Source: Parahaliea mediterranea (lineage in GTDB: Bacteria; Pseudomonadota; Gammaproteobacteria; Pseudomonadales; Halieaceae). Taken from it: 64,000 nt of DNA. Below the pieces are notes generated by a model. It was given only the letters and a program-made list of their open reading frames with translations, was not told the DNA's origin and searched no databases. Location: assembly GCF_003402235.1 (NCBI RefSeq), contig NZ_QEWO01000002.1, positions 372,001 through 436,000 on the forward strand, in the 5' to 3' direction. Shown here in pieces: positions 52,215-60,640 of this stretch (position 1 is its first letter; every line of letters starts with the position of its first letter). Made by a program: the position numbers and the translations under genes.

Positions 52215-52771
52215 GGGAAGGTCCTCATGCATCGTAGGGCGGAAACAAACGCTGTCGCGTTCATCGTTCAGGTGCCCGGTATCTTAGTCAGGCCTCGCAC
52301 ATAACTGAAATAAATGGAAAGGATTTTTGCTATTCATAGCGAAAATGTTGATTAATCTCCCCGGTGGGGATATCGGAGCGCTTCGACCAGCAGGGAGAAG
52401 GCTGTCTGTGTGAGTCCACGTAATTCGTTCAGTTTCAAGTAGCTAAACGTTCAACTTCCACGCAAAACGGTCAAATAGATTCCGCAGGTTGCGGGGCCAG
52501 CAAATCCCTATGGGTCAGCCCAAGAGTTGCGATTCACATTGAGCCATTCCTGGGCTACACAACCTTGAAGCGACAGGCATTGGGTCGACCATAGCAGTAC
52601 CCGGTTTAGCAAAAATAACTACAGCATGAAACTGCCTGCGCCTCATCGCGTGCAAACAGCAGTAGCCGCTACACTTGGGTGAAGCAAGGCATTAATAAAG
52701 GGCGGCTTCATTCGATCTGTCCGGCAAGGTGAGGACATTTTAGTCAGCCTCATTCGAACGAGGTGTTCGTG
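52215..52771. other. 557-base AT-richer gap with an inverted repeat
   Basis: No credible gene in either strand. At 52324-52345 lies an inverted repeat (tttttgctat-tc-atagcgaaaa, 9 of 10 pairs matching), about 110 bases before the aceA start: a possible operator. The sequence from about 52390 to 52740 has clearly lower GC than its surroundings and resembles no element that I recognise; a decayed insertion is possible. An imperfect 16-base palindrome (cctcattcgaacgagg) overlaps the ribosome site of the hemerythrin gene. Confidence 0.5.
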
Positions 52772-53206
52772 ATGGCAAATAGGCCAACGCATTCATCAGC
52801 TAGGCACGTAAGCGACGAGCCCACCGTCGGATCGTTCAACTGCCGCAAGACCAGCGATGTCATCTGGCAGGACAGCCAGCACCGCGCGCTGTTTGAGACA
52901 CTGGATCTAATCGCTCGCCCGGATAGCGGGCCGGAGGTGTTGCAACGCCTGCGTGACTACGTGGATTCCCACTTCGCGCTGGAAGAGGAGTACATGGCTC
53001 GCCTGGAATACCCAGGCCTGGAAGCACATGTACGTGCGCACCGCCGTTTCCAGCAGGAGGTCAACGGTCTTTTCCATAGCGGCGATCCCGATACGCCCGA
53101 GTTTCTGGCCGCGGCTTCACTTTTTCTTACTGAATGGCTTACTCGTCATGTGATGGGCATAGACAAGGAGTTGGAAGCGTTTCTTCTTCAATCAGACACC
53201 CACTGA
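52772..53206 (+). CDS. bacteriohemerythrin
   Basis: 144 residues from ATG 52772 (gaggtg upstream). All seven di-iron ligands of the four-helix hemerythrin bundle can be assigned: His37 (QDSQHRALFETLD), His67 and Glu71 (DSHFALEEEYM), His86 and His90 (EAHVRAHRRF), His126 and Asp131 (TRHVMGIDKEL). Binds O2 reversibly. A non-conserved N-terminal tail of about 30 residues precedes the fold. Stands alone between an AT-rich gap and the truncated receptor. Confidence 0.9.
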   Translation: MANRPTHSSARHVSDEPTVGSFNCRKTSDVIWQDSQHRALFETLDLIARPDSGPEVLQRLRDYVDSHFALEEEYMARLEYPGLEAHVRAHRRFQQEVNGLFHSGDPDTPEFLAAASLFLTEWLTRHVMGIDKELEAFLLQSDTH

Positions 53207-53343
53207 CTCCCTCCTAATCGCCTTTGAGCAGCACTTGCGATAGCGTTGGTAGACGGGTTTAGATGCCCTTTTAAATATTCCACCTAAAAGTCGTTAACTG
53301 GACGTCCGATACACTAGCTCCACCCCAATGCAGGCCCTCGCCG

Positions 53344-54156
53344 CTAGTGAGATCGAGTCGCCACGGCGTCCAGCAACTGGTAGCCGTCGAAATCGTGCTG
53401 CGCCAGGCCGCCATCGAAATCCCGGTCCAGCAGCATCGAGTACTGCAGGCGACCGCGCAGGGCGCTGGCGAAGGTGCCTTCTGCATAGACGTTGACGCGG
53501 TCCGGGGCAATCGGGTCGCCGTTGGCATCGTAGAACAGGTCCTGCACCTGGTAGGTGGCGCCAAGAATAAAATCCGTGCTCTGGAAGGATTTGCCCACCA
53601 GGCCACTGGCCTTGTAATGGAAGCCGTCGCTCTCAAAGCTGTCGGAGGCCAGTTCCACACTGGCCCTGCGCAGCCAGTCGCCGCTGTCGGGCGCCTCGGT
53701 GGTCACGTAGTTGATGACCCCGCCGGTGGCGCCAACCCCCTGGATGGCATTGGCGCCGTAGATCACTTCCACCCGGTCGATAAAGGCCGGGTCGATGGTG
53801 AAGGCGCTGCGCTGGCCGTTGCGCAGCGGTGTGGACTGGGGAATGCCATCGGTCATGTACAGCGGATTGCGGCCGCGCAGGGTGACACCGTTGCTGCTCA
53901 TTTTCTGGTGTGCCGGGGTCAGCGCGGGCACGGCAAAACTGAGCCCGTCCAGCAGGCTGCTGCTCACCGCAAGCTGGTTGTCCAGCGCTTCGCGGTCGAT
54001 GACCTTCACCGTGTTGGGAATGGCCTTGATGGACTTGTTGACCCGGCTGGCGGTGACCGTCAGTTCCTCAAGGACCGGTGCCTCGGCCAGGGCGAGTACC
54101 GGTGTGATGGCCGCCAGGGCCAGTGCGGTATGGGCCCGTCGATGATAGCGCTGCAT
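53344..54156 (-). pseudogene. TonB-dependent siderophore-type receptor truncated after its plug
   Basis: 270 codons from ATG 54156 (aaggggg upstream). Signal peptide AALALAAITPVLALA, TonB region LEELTVTASR, and a complete plug with IDRVEVIYGANAIQGVGATGG (residues ~120-140), then only the first barrel strands before the stop in DAVATRSH. A normal barrel needs ~450 more residues. Another frame runs on for 20 codons (ending TTFRWNI), also without recognisable barrel. So the 3' part is lost, probably by deletion or insertion whose junction lies near 53345. A Fur-like box upstream suggests that it once took up iron complexes. Confidence 0.8.
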
Positions 54157-54230
54157 GTAAAAACCCCCTTTGATTGTAGTGCGCGCCGGGCAGGCCACGG
54201 CGCAAAAAGGGGCGAAACGTATTTCAAATG

Positions 54231-54248
54231 GGAATGAATATCAATTCC
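54231..54248. promoter_or_regulatory. Fur-like box before the truncated receptor
   Basis: ggaatgaatatcaattcc is palindromic in 14 of 18 positions and resembles the Fur consensus (AATGATAATCATT type). It lies 75 bases before the receptor start. Confidence 0.5.
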
Positions 54249-54299
54249 ATCTAAGACAATGCCACTGGCGGTGGCATTACCAATGGGCGGTATGGCTAC

Positions 54300-55328
54300 T
54301 CAAATCTCCCACCGGTGTCGCCGCAGCCACACCGCCCCCGCCACCAGGACGGCGGTGCACACCAGCCCCAGCAGCAAGCTGGTGAGGTCTGCGGGAATGG
54401 GCAGGCTGCCGCTGACGGTTGGGTCTGGCAGGTGGCGGGTAATGGCGCTGCGCAGGTAGTCGCTGCCAAACACCAGTTCCTCGGCAAGCACGATGGCCAC
54501 CAGCGGCAGTGCGGCGGTCATGAAGGGCGAGCGGCGGGCCGCGGCGCTGGCCAGCAGCAGCCAGGCGTAGAACGGGGCAATCCACAGGGCGGTGAACAAC
54601 CAGCCGCTCACCTGCTGCAGCAGCAACTGGCCGAAGTGAACATTGCCGAGGATCTGCTCGCCCGGGTCCATGTCCATGCGCCACATCAGCACCATGGACA
54701 ACCCGGTACACACCAGCTGGGCGACCAGGGCGGCGCCGATGAAGATGGCCGGCGCGACAACAAGGGCCACGGCCAGTTTGGTGAGCACCACCTCCCACTC
54801 CGATACGGGCATGGATTTCCAGAACAGGATGGAGCGGTCGCGCCGGTCATCGAACAAACACCCCAGCAGGTAGTTCACCACCACAATCAACAACAGCAGG
54901 GTCATCAGTACGCTGATGACGCCAAGCACAGCATTGAAGGGGTAAGCGGCGCCGCTAGACACCACCTCGCTGTCAGCCGGCGCGGCGTTGCCGGCGCGCG
55001 GCTGGAAGGTCCATTTGCGGGAGAAGTTCCACTCTTCTTCACTGGCAGCGCCCTCCGCGCGCTCGATGCGATAGGCTAGGCTCCCGCCATCTTCGTCGTC
55101 GTCGATCTGGATGCTGATGTTCATCCCGGAGATCTGCTCTTCCTGGGTAATGACAGCCACAAAGCCCTGCCCCACGGCGGCAATGCGGTTGGCCAGCAGC
55201 ACGCTGGAAAGCACCAGCACGCAGATGGCCAGCGCCGCCAGCAGCGGCGTCCACAACAGCGAAACCCGGTATTCCTGCAATTCGCGCTGCACCAGGGTGA
55301 ACCAGCGCGAGGATGAGTTACTGGCCAT
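54300..55328 (-). CDS. ABC-2 type transporter permease
   Basis: 342 residues from ATG 55328. One N-terminal helix (LLAALAICVLVLSSVLLANRIAA), a ~90-residue extracytoplasmic loop (EEEWNFSRKWTFQP), then five helices in the second half (for example VLGVISVLMTLLLLIVVVNYLLG and FIGAALVAQLVCTGL). FDDRRDRSILFWKSMPVSEWE is the usual ABC-2 cytoplasmic motif. Overlaps the ATPase gene by 11 bases. Cargo unknown; the long periplasmic loop suggests a lipid, peptide or stress role. Confidence 0.85.
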   Translation of the reverse strand: MASNSSSRWFTLVQRELQEYRVSLLWTPLLAALAICVLVLSSVLLANRIAAVGQGFVAVITQEEQISGMNISIQIDDDEDGGSLAYRIERAEGAASEEEWNFSRKWTFQPRAGNAAPADSEVVSSGAAYPFNAVLGVISVLMTLLLLIVVVNYLLGCLFDDRRDRSILFWKSMPVSEWEVVLTKLAVALVVAPAIFIGAALVAQLVCTGLSMVLMWRMDMDPGEQILGNVHFGQLLLQQVSGWLFTALWIAPFYAWLLLASAAARRSPFMTAALPLVAIVLAEELVFGSDYLRSAITRHLPDPTVSGSLPIPADLTSLLLGLVCTAVLVAGAVWLRRHRWEI

Positions 55329-56184
55329 GGTTTGCCTCTCCCCCGATTTTGGCGACAAACAGATCCGACACCGAGGGCGTTCGCACCTGCCCCAGCGGCG
55401 CCAGCAGGGCGCGATCGACGCCCTCGTAGATGATGGCGCGGCCGCCCAGTATGGGGCGCGAACCAATGTGCGGTATGGCTTCGGCCCGTGTTGTGGCTTC
55501 GCCCACCACGTGTACTTCGCTGAAGGTCTCATCGAAGCTCGCCATGTCCTTGTGCAGGATGCTGCGGCCACGGTGCATGAACACCACTTCGGTGAGGATG
55601 TTCTGCACCTCCTCCACCTGATGGGTGGAGATAATGATGGTGCGCTCGTCGTCGAAGTAGTCGTTCAGCAACTGCTCGTAAAAGCGCTTGCGGAACAGGA
55701 TGTCCAGGCCCAGGGTGGGCTCGTCGAGTATCAGCACCCGGGCGTCGATGGCCATCACCAGCGCCAGGTGCAGCTGCACCGTCATGCCCTTGGACAGCTC
55801 CGCCACCTTGCGCTTCATGCCCACTTCGGTATTGGCCAGGAAGTGCTCAGCCTGGGCGCGGTCGAAGCGCGGGTGAATGCCCGACACATAATCCAGCAGT
55901 TGCAGCACGCTCATCCAGCGCGGCAGCACGGCGGTGTCGGCAATAAAGCAGACCTGCTCCATCAGGCGGGCGTGCTCGCGCCGCGGGTCCAGCCCCAGCA
56001 CTTGCACTTCGCCGTCGCAGTCGGTGAGCCCCAGCAGGGCCCTCAGCAGCGTGGTTTTGCCGGCGCCGTTGGGGCCAATCAGGCCCAGCACGGTGCCGGC
56101 GTTCAGGCCCAGGTCCACACCGTCCACGGCCTGCACTTGTGCAAAACGGCGACTCAGACCCCGCGCCTCGATTACCCGGCTCAT
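55318..56184 (-). CDS. ABC transporter ATP-binding protein (ABC-2 exporter, YtrB-like)
   Basis: 288 residues. Walker A GPNGAGKTT (residues ~38-46), Walker B VLILDEPTLGLD, switch His in IISTHQVEEV. The signature is LSKGMTVQLHLALVMA, a variant found with GntR-linked exporters. Overlaps the GntR gene by four bases and the permease by 11, so all three are translated together. Confidence 0.9.
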   Translation of the reverse strand: MSRVIEARGLSRRFAQVQAVDGVDLGLNAGTVLGLIGPNGAGKTTLLRALLGLTDCDGEVQVLGLDPRREHARLMEQVCFIADTAVLPRWMSVLQLLDYVSGIHPRFDRAQAEHFLANTEVGMKRKVAELSKGMTVQLHLALVMAIDARVLILDEPTLGLDILFRKRFYEQLLNDYFDDERTIIISTHQVEEVQNILTEVVFMHRGRSILHKDMASFDETFSEVHVVGEATTRAEAIPHIGSRPILGGRAIIYEGVDRALLAPLGQVRTPSVSDLFVAKIGGEANHGQ

Positions 56185-56546
56185 GCCTTACCCCCGGCCG
56201 CCTTCAGGCGGCGTAGTACGTCGTCCATGTCCAATCCCAGTCGTTGTACCCGCCCGGCAAACGCCGGCAGTTCTTCATTCAGAAAACGCGCCTGTTCGTC
56301 GCTGGTGAGCATGCCGCGGGCGCCACTGGTGACAAACATGCCCAGGCCCCGGCGCTTCTCCAGCAGGCCCATGTCCACCAGTTCCTGATAGGCCTTGCCC
56401 ACGGTCAGGTGGTTGATCTGGTAGTCCGCCGATACCTGACGCACCGAGGGAATGGCTTCACCCTCGGGAAAACTGCCGTCCATGATGCGTTCCACCACCT
56501 GGTCCCGCAGTTGCCGGTAGATTGGCTGGCTGTCGTTCCACTCCAT
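56181..56546 (-). CDS. GntR-family regulator, YtrA subfamily
   Basis: 121 residues from ATG 56546 (ggagag upstream). Short YtrA-type protein: N-terminal winged helix (QPIYRQLRDQVVERIMDGSFPEGEAIPSVRQVSADYQINHLTVGKAYQELV, seen as consecutive motifs) and a small C-terminal helical part (FLNEELPAFAGRVQRLG). Such repressors control the ABC exporter genes they precede. A 22-base inverted repeat before the operon (57571-57592) is the likely target. Confidence 0.9.
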   Translation of the reverse strand: MEWNDSQPIYRQLRDQVVERIMDGSFPEGEAIPSVRQVSADYQINHLTVGKAYQELVDMGLLEKRRGLGMFVTSGARGMLTSDEQARFLNEELPAFAGRVQRLGLDMDDVLRRLKAAGGKA

Positions 56547-56622
56547 CTGCGCTGCTCTCCGCGCTGTTTTGTGCGCTGCTCTGTACGCGCTACGTTCCGC
56601 GCAATGCTGGCCTGGCGCTGGA

Positions 56623-57501
56623 TCAGCGCTCGCGGCGCAGATCGCCCGAACCAATCAACACATCCTGGTCAATCGTCGGGTTGCCGCGATACACCAGGTC
56701 GCCACTGCCGAGAATGTTGACCTCCAGCACGTCGATCTCGCCAATGTGCGCGTCACCGGAACCGACGATATTCACCTCGGCGCGCTTGCTGTCCATGCGC
56801 CGAAAATCCACATCGCCGGAACCGACGATGCTGAGTTCCATGTTGTCGGCGGGCTGTGCGGATTCCAGGCTGATATCGCCCGAGCCCCGCACGCTCACCG
56901 ACACGCCCTGGGCGCTGACCTCCCCCAGCTGGATATCACCCGAGCCCGACAGCGCCACGTTCAATTCGCGGCTTTGCAGCTTGGCCAGTTGAATGCGCCC
57001 GGTGCCGCTGAGTTGCAGGGTGGTGTTGCCGGCATTCACCTCGAACAGGCGCACACTGCCGGTGCCGGCGGCGGAGACGAACAGGTCATCGCTGGTGACA
57101 GGCTGCACGTACACATCGCCGGAACCTTTCACCTCCAAGTGTTCAAGGGTCGGCGTGGTAAGGCGAAACTTCACGCCGCTGAAATCGGCGCGGCGGTCTC
57201 CCCGGCTGCCGCCCAACAGCAGCGTGGAGCCATCCACCAGAAAAGGCTGCAGGTTGAGTTCCTCCGGGTCGCCGCGCAGCAGCAGTTCCACCGTGTCGCC
57301 CTGGCTGATTTCCACCTCGACATCGCCGTACACCAGCACCGCATCAAAGGCCAGCCCCTCCACGCGGCGCGTTTCGGCGCCACTTGCGCTGCTGTAGGCG
57401 CTGCTCTGTGAATGGCTGTCACTCGTCTGGGCCCAGGCTGCCGATTGCAGCAGCGCACTGGCCACTGCCGCAGCCAGGAAGGCCAGGCTGCCCTTGAGCA
57501 T
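56623..57501 (-). CDS. exported head-GIN (DUF2807) domain protein
   Basis: 292 residues from ATG 57501. Signal peptide FLAAAVASALLQSAAWA. From about residue 60 the protein is built of short strands separated by G(S/T)G(D/x): KGSGDVYV, AGTGSVRL, SGTGRIQL, SGSGDIQL, RGSGDISL, VGSGDVDF, VGSGDAHI, LGSGDLVY, IGSGDLRR. That is the right-handed beta-helix of head-GIN domains, with about nine turns. Role unknown; often in envelope-stress operons. First gene of the operon with GntR and the ABC exporter, 76 bases upstream of gntR. Confidence 0.85.
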   Translation of the reverse strand: MLKGSLAFLAAAVASALLQSAAWAQTSDSHSQSSAYSSASGAETRRVEGLAFDAVLVYGDVEVEISQGDTVELLLRGDPEELNLQPFLVDGSTLLLGGSRGDRRADFSGVKFRLTTPTLEHLEVKGSGDVYVQPVTSDDLFVSAAGTGSVRLFEVNAGNTTLQLSGTGRIQLAKLQSRELNVALSGSGDIQLGEVSAQGVSVSVRGSGDISLESAQPADNMELSIVGSGDVDFRRMDSKRAEVNIVGSGDAHIGEIDVLEVNILGSGDLVYRGNPTIDQDVLIGSGDLRRER

Positions 57502-57570
57502 GGGGCCGCCTTTCCAGCGCGGCGCTAAGTGGTCACAATAGCGGGGCATGGTCGCCACCTCGTCATGTTG

Positions 57571-57592
57571 GTGTTATAGGCTACTATAGCAC
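57571..57592. promoter_or_regulatory. 22-base inverted repeat: candidate GntR (YtrA-type) operator
   Basis: Arms gtgttatag (57571-57579) and ctatagcac (57584-57592) match in 8 of 9 pairs around a 4-base spacer, 70 bases before the head-GIN start. YtrA-type operators have this size and spacing. Confidence 0.55.
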
Positions 57593-57594
57593 CC

Positions 57595-57617
57595 AAAAAA
57601 CGGGGCACAACGCCCCG
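57595..57617 (-). terminator. intrinsic terminator on the minus strand without an upstream gene
   Basis: Read on the minus strand, cggggc (57617-57612) and gccccg (57606-57601) form a 6-bp hairpin with a 5-base loop followed by TTTTTT (57600-57595). Every gene further right is on the plus strand. Confidence 0.65.
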
Positions 57618-57719
57618 CCCTGCAGTTCGTCCCGGCACCGGCTCGCTTGGTCGCTGGCTGCGGGAAACCACGAGGAACGGCCGGCACAGCGACCATCGAT
57701 AAGAACAAGGAGGTTACCG

Positions 57720-58718
57720 ATGTCCAACACCGTCAATACCGTTACCGGCCCGCTGAGCGTTGATCAACTGGGCGTTACCCTGATGCACGAGCACCTGCTG
57801 ATCGGCTATCCCGGCTGGGAGGCAGACACCCTGCGCCCCGGCCCCAGCCGCGAGCAGATGGTGGCCACCTGCGTGGGCAAGATCGAATCCATGCAGGCCA
57901 TCGGCGTGCAGTCCATGCTGGACCCCTGCCCCAACGACTTAGGCCGCGACGTGACCCTGGCGCGCGAAGTGGCCGAGCGCACCGGCTTTAACATTGTCTG
58001 CGCCACCGGGCTGTACAAGCAGGATGAGGGCGGCTTTGCCCACTGGCACTTCCGCCGGGAAACCGGCAGCGCGGTGGCCCAGATGGCAGAGCTGTTCATC
58101 CACGAACTGACCCACGGCATTGGCGATACCGGCGTGAAGGCCGGCATCATCAAGGTGGCCACCGGCGTCGGCGAGATCACCGACTACGAATACTGCGTGC
58201 TGGAAGCCGCCGCCCTGGCCGCCACCGAAACCGGCGCCCCCATCACCACGCACACCGACGAGGGCACCATGGGCGATGCCCAGCAGCGCTTTTTGACCGA
58301 GCGCGGGGTGCCCGCCCACCGCATTATCATCGGCCACAGCTGTGGCAGCGCCGACCACGACTACCACATGGGCATCCTCGACGGGGGCTCCTACCTCGGC
58401 TTCGACCGCTTTGGCCTGGACATCCTGGTGCCAGACAGCCAGCGCGTGGACGCACTGGTCAAACTGCTGAAGAAAAACCGCGAACACCAGATTGTGGTGT
58501 CGCACGATGGCGTGTGGTGTACCCGCGGCGAGCCCTTTCCGGCGGAGCTGGTGGCCAGCATGGACCCGGATGTGCTGTTCGACCCCACTCACTTCCACCG
58601 CAACATCGTGCCGCAGCTGCTGGCGGCGGGCGTCAGCCAGCGGCAGATCGACACCCTGCTGGTGGACAACCCCCGGCGCTTCTTCGCCGGCGAGGTGCCG
58701 CCGGCGGTGGGTTCATAA
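57720..58718 (+). CDS. phosphotriesterase-family metal hydrolase
   Basis: 332 residues; aaggagg 5-11 bases before ATG. Binuclear TIM-barrel ligands: His23-His25 (LMHEHLL), the carboxylated-Lys candidate in AGIIKVATG, His in ITTHTDEG, His in IIIGHSCGSADHD, and Asp in VVSHDGVWC. Family members hydrolyse lactones or organophosphates; resiniferatoxin-binding-type hydrolases are relatives. The natural substrate is likely a lactone, but this is not shown. PhoD follows 54 bases later. Confidence 0.87.
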   Translation: MSNTVNTVTGPLSVDQLGVTLMHEHLLIGYPGWEADTLRPGPSREQMVATCVGKIESMQAIGVQSMLDPCPNDLGRDVTLAREVAERTGFNIVCATGLYKQDEGGFAHWHFRRETGSAVAQMAELFIHELTHGIGDTGVKAGIIKVATGVGEITDYEYCVLEAAALAATETGAPITTHTDEGTMGDAQQRFLTERGVPAHRIIIGHSCGSADHDYHMGILDGGSYLGFDRFGLDILVPDSQRVDALVKLLKKNREHQIVVSHDGVWCTRGEPFPAELVASMDPDVLFDPTHFHRNIVPQLLAAGVSQRQIDTLLVDNPRRFFAGEVPPAVGS

Positions 58719-58772
58719 TCCGGCAACACTCGCCGCCCACACTATGCGGTTTGTCACTCAGCGAGAGCGCCC

Positions 58773-60509
58773 ATGACCAAACCACCCCAGTTCCGCCGTC
58801 GCACCCTGCTCAAGGGCCTAGGCGCAAGCGCGCTGTTGCCGCTGCTGTCGGCCAACCTGATTGGCTGCTCCGACAGCAGCGATGCGCCCCCCACACCCAA
58901 TCCGCCAGAGAGTGTTCCGGCCACCTTTGAGCACGGCGTGGCCTCTGGCGACCCGCTGGCCGACCGGGTCATCCTGTGGACCCGGGTGACCCCGGAGCGC
59001 GAAGGCGATGTGGTTGTCACCTGGGAACTGGCCAGCGACGAAGGCTTTGCAAACATCATCGCCAGCGGCAGTGGCACCACCACCGCGGCGGTGGACTACA
59101 CAGTAAAAGTGGACGCCACCGGCCTGGACGCCGGCACCGGCTACTTCTACCGCTTTCGCACCGGCGAGCGGACATCGCCAGTGGGGCGCACCCGCAGCGC
59201 GCCCAGCGGTGCCCTGGCCGCCGCCAGCTTTGCCGTGGTGTCCTGTTCCAACTACCCGGCCGGGCTGTTCCACGTGTACCGCGAAATCGCCGGGCGCGAG
59301 GTGGACGCCGTGCTGCACCTGGGCGATTACATCTACGAATACGCCGCCGACGGCTATGCCAGCGACAACGCCGAAGCGCTGGGCCGCGTGTCCGAGCCGG
59401 CCGGGGAAATCCTGTCGCTGGCGGACTACCGCACCCGCTACGCCCAGTACCGCGGCGACAGCGACCTGCAGGCCTGCCACGCGCGCCACCCCTTTGTGGT
59501 GGTGTGGGATGACCACGAAGTCGCCAACGACGCCTGGCGCGACGGCGCCGAAAACCACAGCCCCGACAGCGAAGGCAGCTTCAGCGAACGCCGGGCCGCA
59601 GCCATCCAGGCCTGGTTTGAGTGGCTGCCGGTGCGCCCGCCCGGCGAGGCGAGCGACATCATCTACCGGCAGTTTCGCTACGGCGACCTGCTGGACCTCA
59701 TCATGCTTGATACCCGCAACGCCGGCCGCGACCGGCAGGTGGACTACGCCGACTACCTCAACGGCGAGCAGATCGACAGCGCCGCAGTGCTCGCCGCCAC
59801 CGGCGACAGCAACCGCAGCCTGCTCGGCAGCGCGCAGCTGGCCTGGGTAAAAGACGCCCTGACCAGCAGCACCGCGCGCTGGCAGGTGCTGGGCCAGCAG
59901 GTGTTGATGGCGCGCCAGCCCCTGCCGGAACCGGCGGTGCGCGCCCTCACCCCGGCCACCGCCGGCGAAGATGCCCTGCAGCAGGCCACCGCCGCCGTGC
60001 TGGGGGCGGTGCAGGCCAAGGGCAAGCCCGCCGGCGAGCGCAGCGCCGAGGAACAGGCCCTGCTCGATTCCGCCATTCCCTTCAATGCCGACGCCTGGGA
60101 CGGCTACACCTTCGAACGCGAAGACCTGCTCAACCACGCCCGGCAGCTGCAGTCGCGCCTGGTGGTGCTGGCCGGGGATACCCACAACGCCTGGGCCTCG
60201 CAGCTAACCACCGCCGATGGCACCGTGGTGGGTGCCGAGCTGGCCTGCCCCAGCGTGACCTCCCCCGGCGCCGAAGCGGTGATCGGCACCGATGCCGCCA
60301 CCCTGTTTGGCCCGCTGGCCGTGCAATTAATGGACGACCTGCGCTACGCCAATCTGGTACAGCGCGGCTTTCTGCAACTGGCCGTTGGCGCCGATGCGCT
60401 ACAGGCCGACTGGGTGTTCATCGACAGCATTGATAGCCCCACCTACGCCATTGACGCGCAGAGTGCCCACCGCCTCAGCGTGGATCGCACCAGCCTGTTA
60501 CTCGCCTGA
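58773..60509 (+). CDS. phoD: Tat-exported PhoD-like alkaline phosphatase (lipoprotein)
   Basis: 578 residues. Twin-arginine signal QFRRRTLLKGLGASALLPLL ends in a lipobox (LIGC, Cys31), so a lipid anchor is likely. N-terminal PhoD domain (FEHGVASGDPLADRVILWTRVTP) and the metallophosphatase domain with HLGDYIYEY, VWDDHEVANDAW and the late LAGDTHNAW. Cleaves phosphodiesters such as teichoic-acid-like or phospholipid head groups in known relatives. PhoD usually needs Ca and Fe. No Pho box was sought in detail. Confidence 0.88.
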   Translation: MTKPPQFRRRTLLKGLGASALLPLLSANLIGCSDSSDAPPTPNPPESVPATFEHGVASGDPLADRVILWTRVTPEREGDVVVTWELASDEGFANIIASGSGTTTAAVDYTVKVDATGLDAGTGYFYRFRTGERTSPVGRTRSAPSGALAAASFAVVSCSNYPAGLFHVYREIAGREVDAVLHLGDYIYEYAADGYASDNAEALGRVSEPAGEILSLADYRTRYAQYRGDSDLQACHARHPFVVVWDDHEVANDAWRDGAENHSPDSEGSFSERRAAAIQAWFEWLPVRPPGEASDIIYRQFRYGDLLDLIMLDTRNAGRDRQVDYADYLNGEQIDSAAVLAATGDSNRSLLGSAQLAWVKDALTSSTARWQVLGQQVLMARQPLPEPAVRALTPATAGEDALQQATAAVLGAVQAKGKPAGERSAEEQALLDSAIPFNADAWDGYTFEREDLLNHARQLQSRLVVLAGDTHNAWASQLTTADGTVVGAELACPSVTSPGAEAVIGTDAATLFGPLAVQLMDDLRYANLVQRGFLQLAVGADALQADWVFIDSIDSPTYAIDAQSAHRLSVDRTSLLLA

Positions 60510-60640
60510 TTCCACCCTTTGGCAGGCCCACCGGTACACCAAAGCAAACCCATGAGCGCCCTTTGAACTGATCGGTGACTTCCACCGAAGGGCAATCTGG
60601 GCGTATGGTTGGGGGAAACGACCCGAGCGGAGGTGTGCCC

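Noticed and set aside
50691-52304. 537-codon plus-strand frame opposite aceA
   Set aside because: Mirror of the isocitrate lyase codon usage; the lyase motifs are unambiguous on the other strand.
52390-52740. Insertion sequence or integron remnant in the AT-rich gap
   Set aside because: No transposase fragment, no terminal inverted repeats and no target duplication found by eye.
53271-53343. Continuation of the truncated receptor in another frame (ending TTFRWNI)
   Set aside because: It does not restore a barrel and has no similarity that I recognise; treated as junction sequence.
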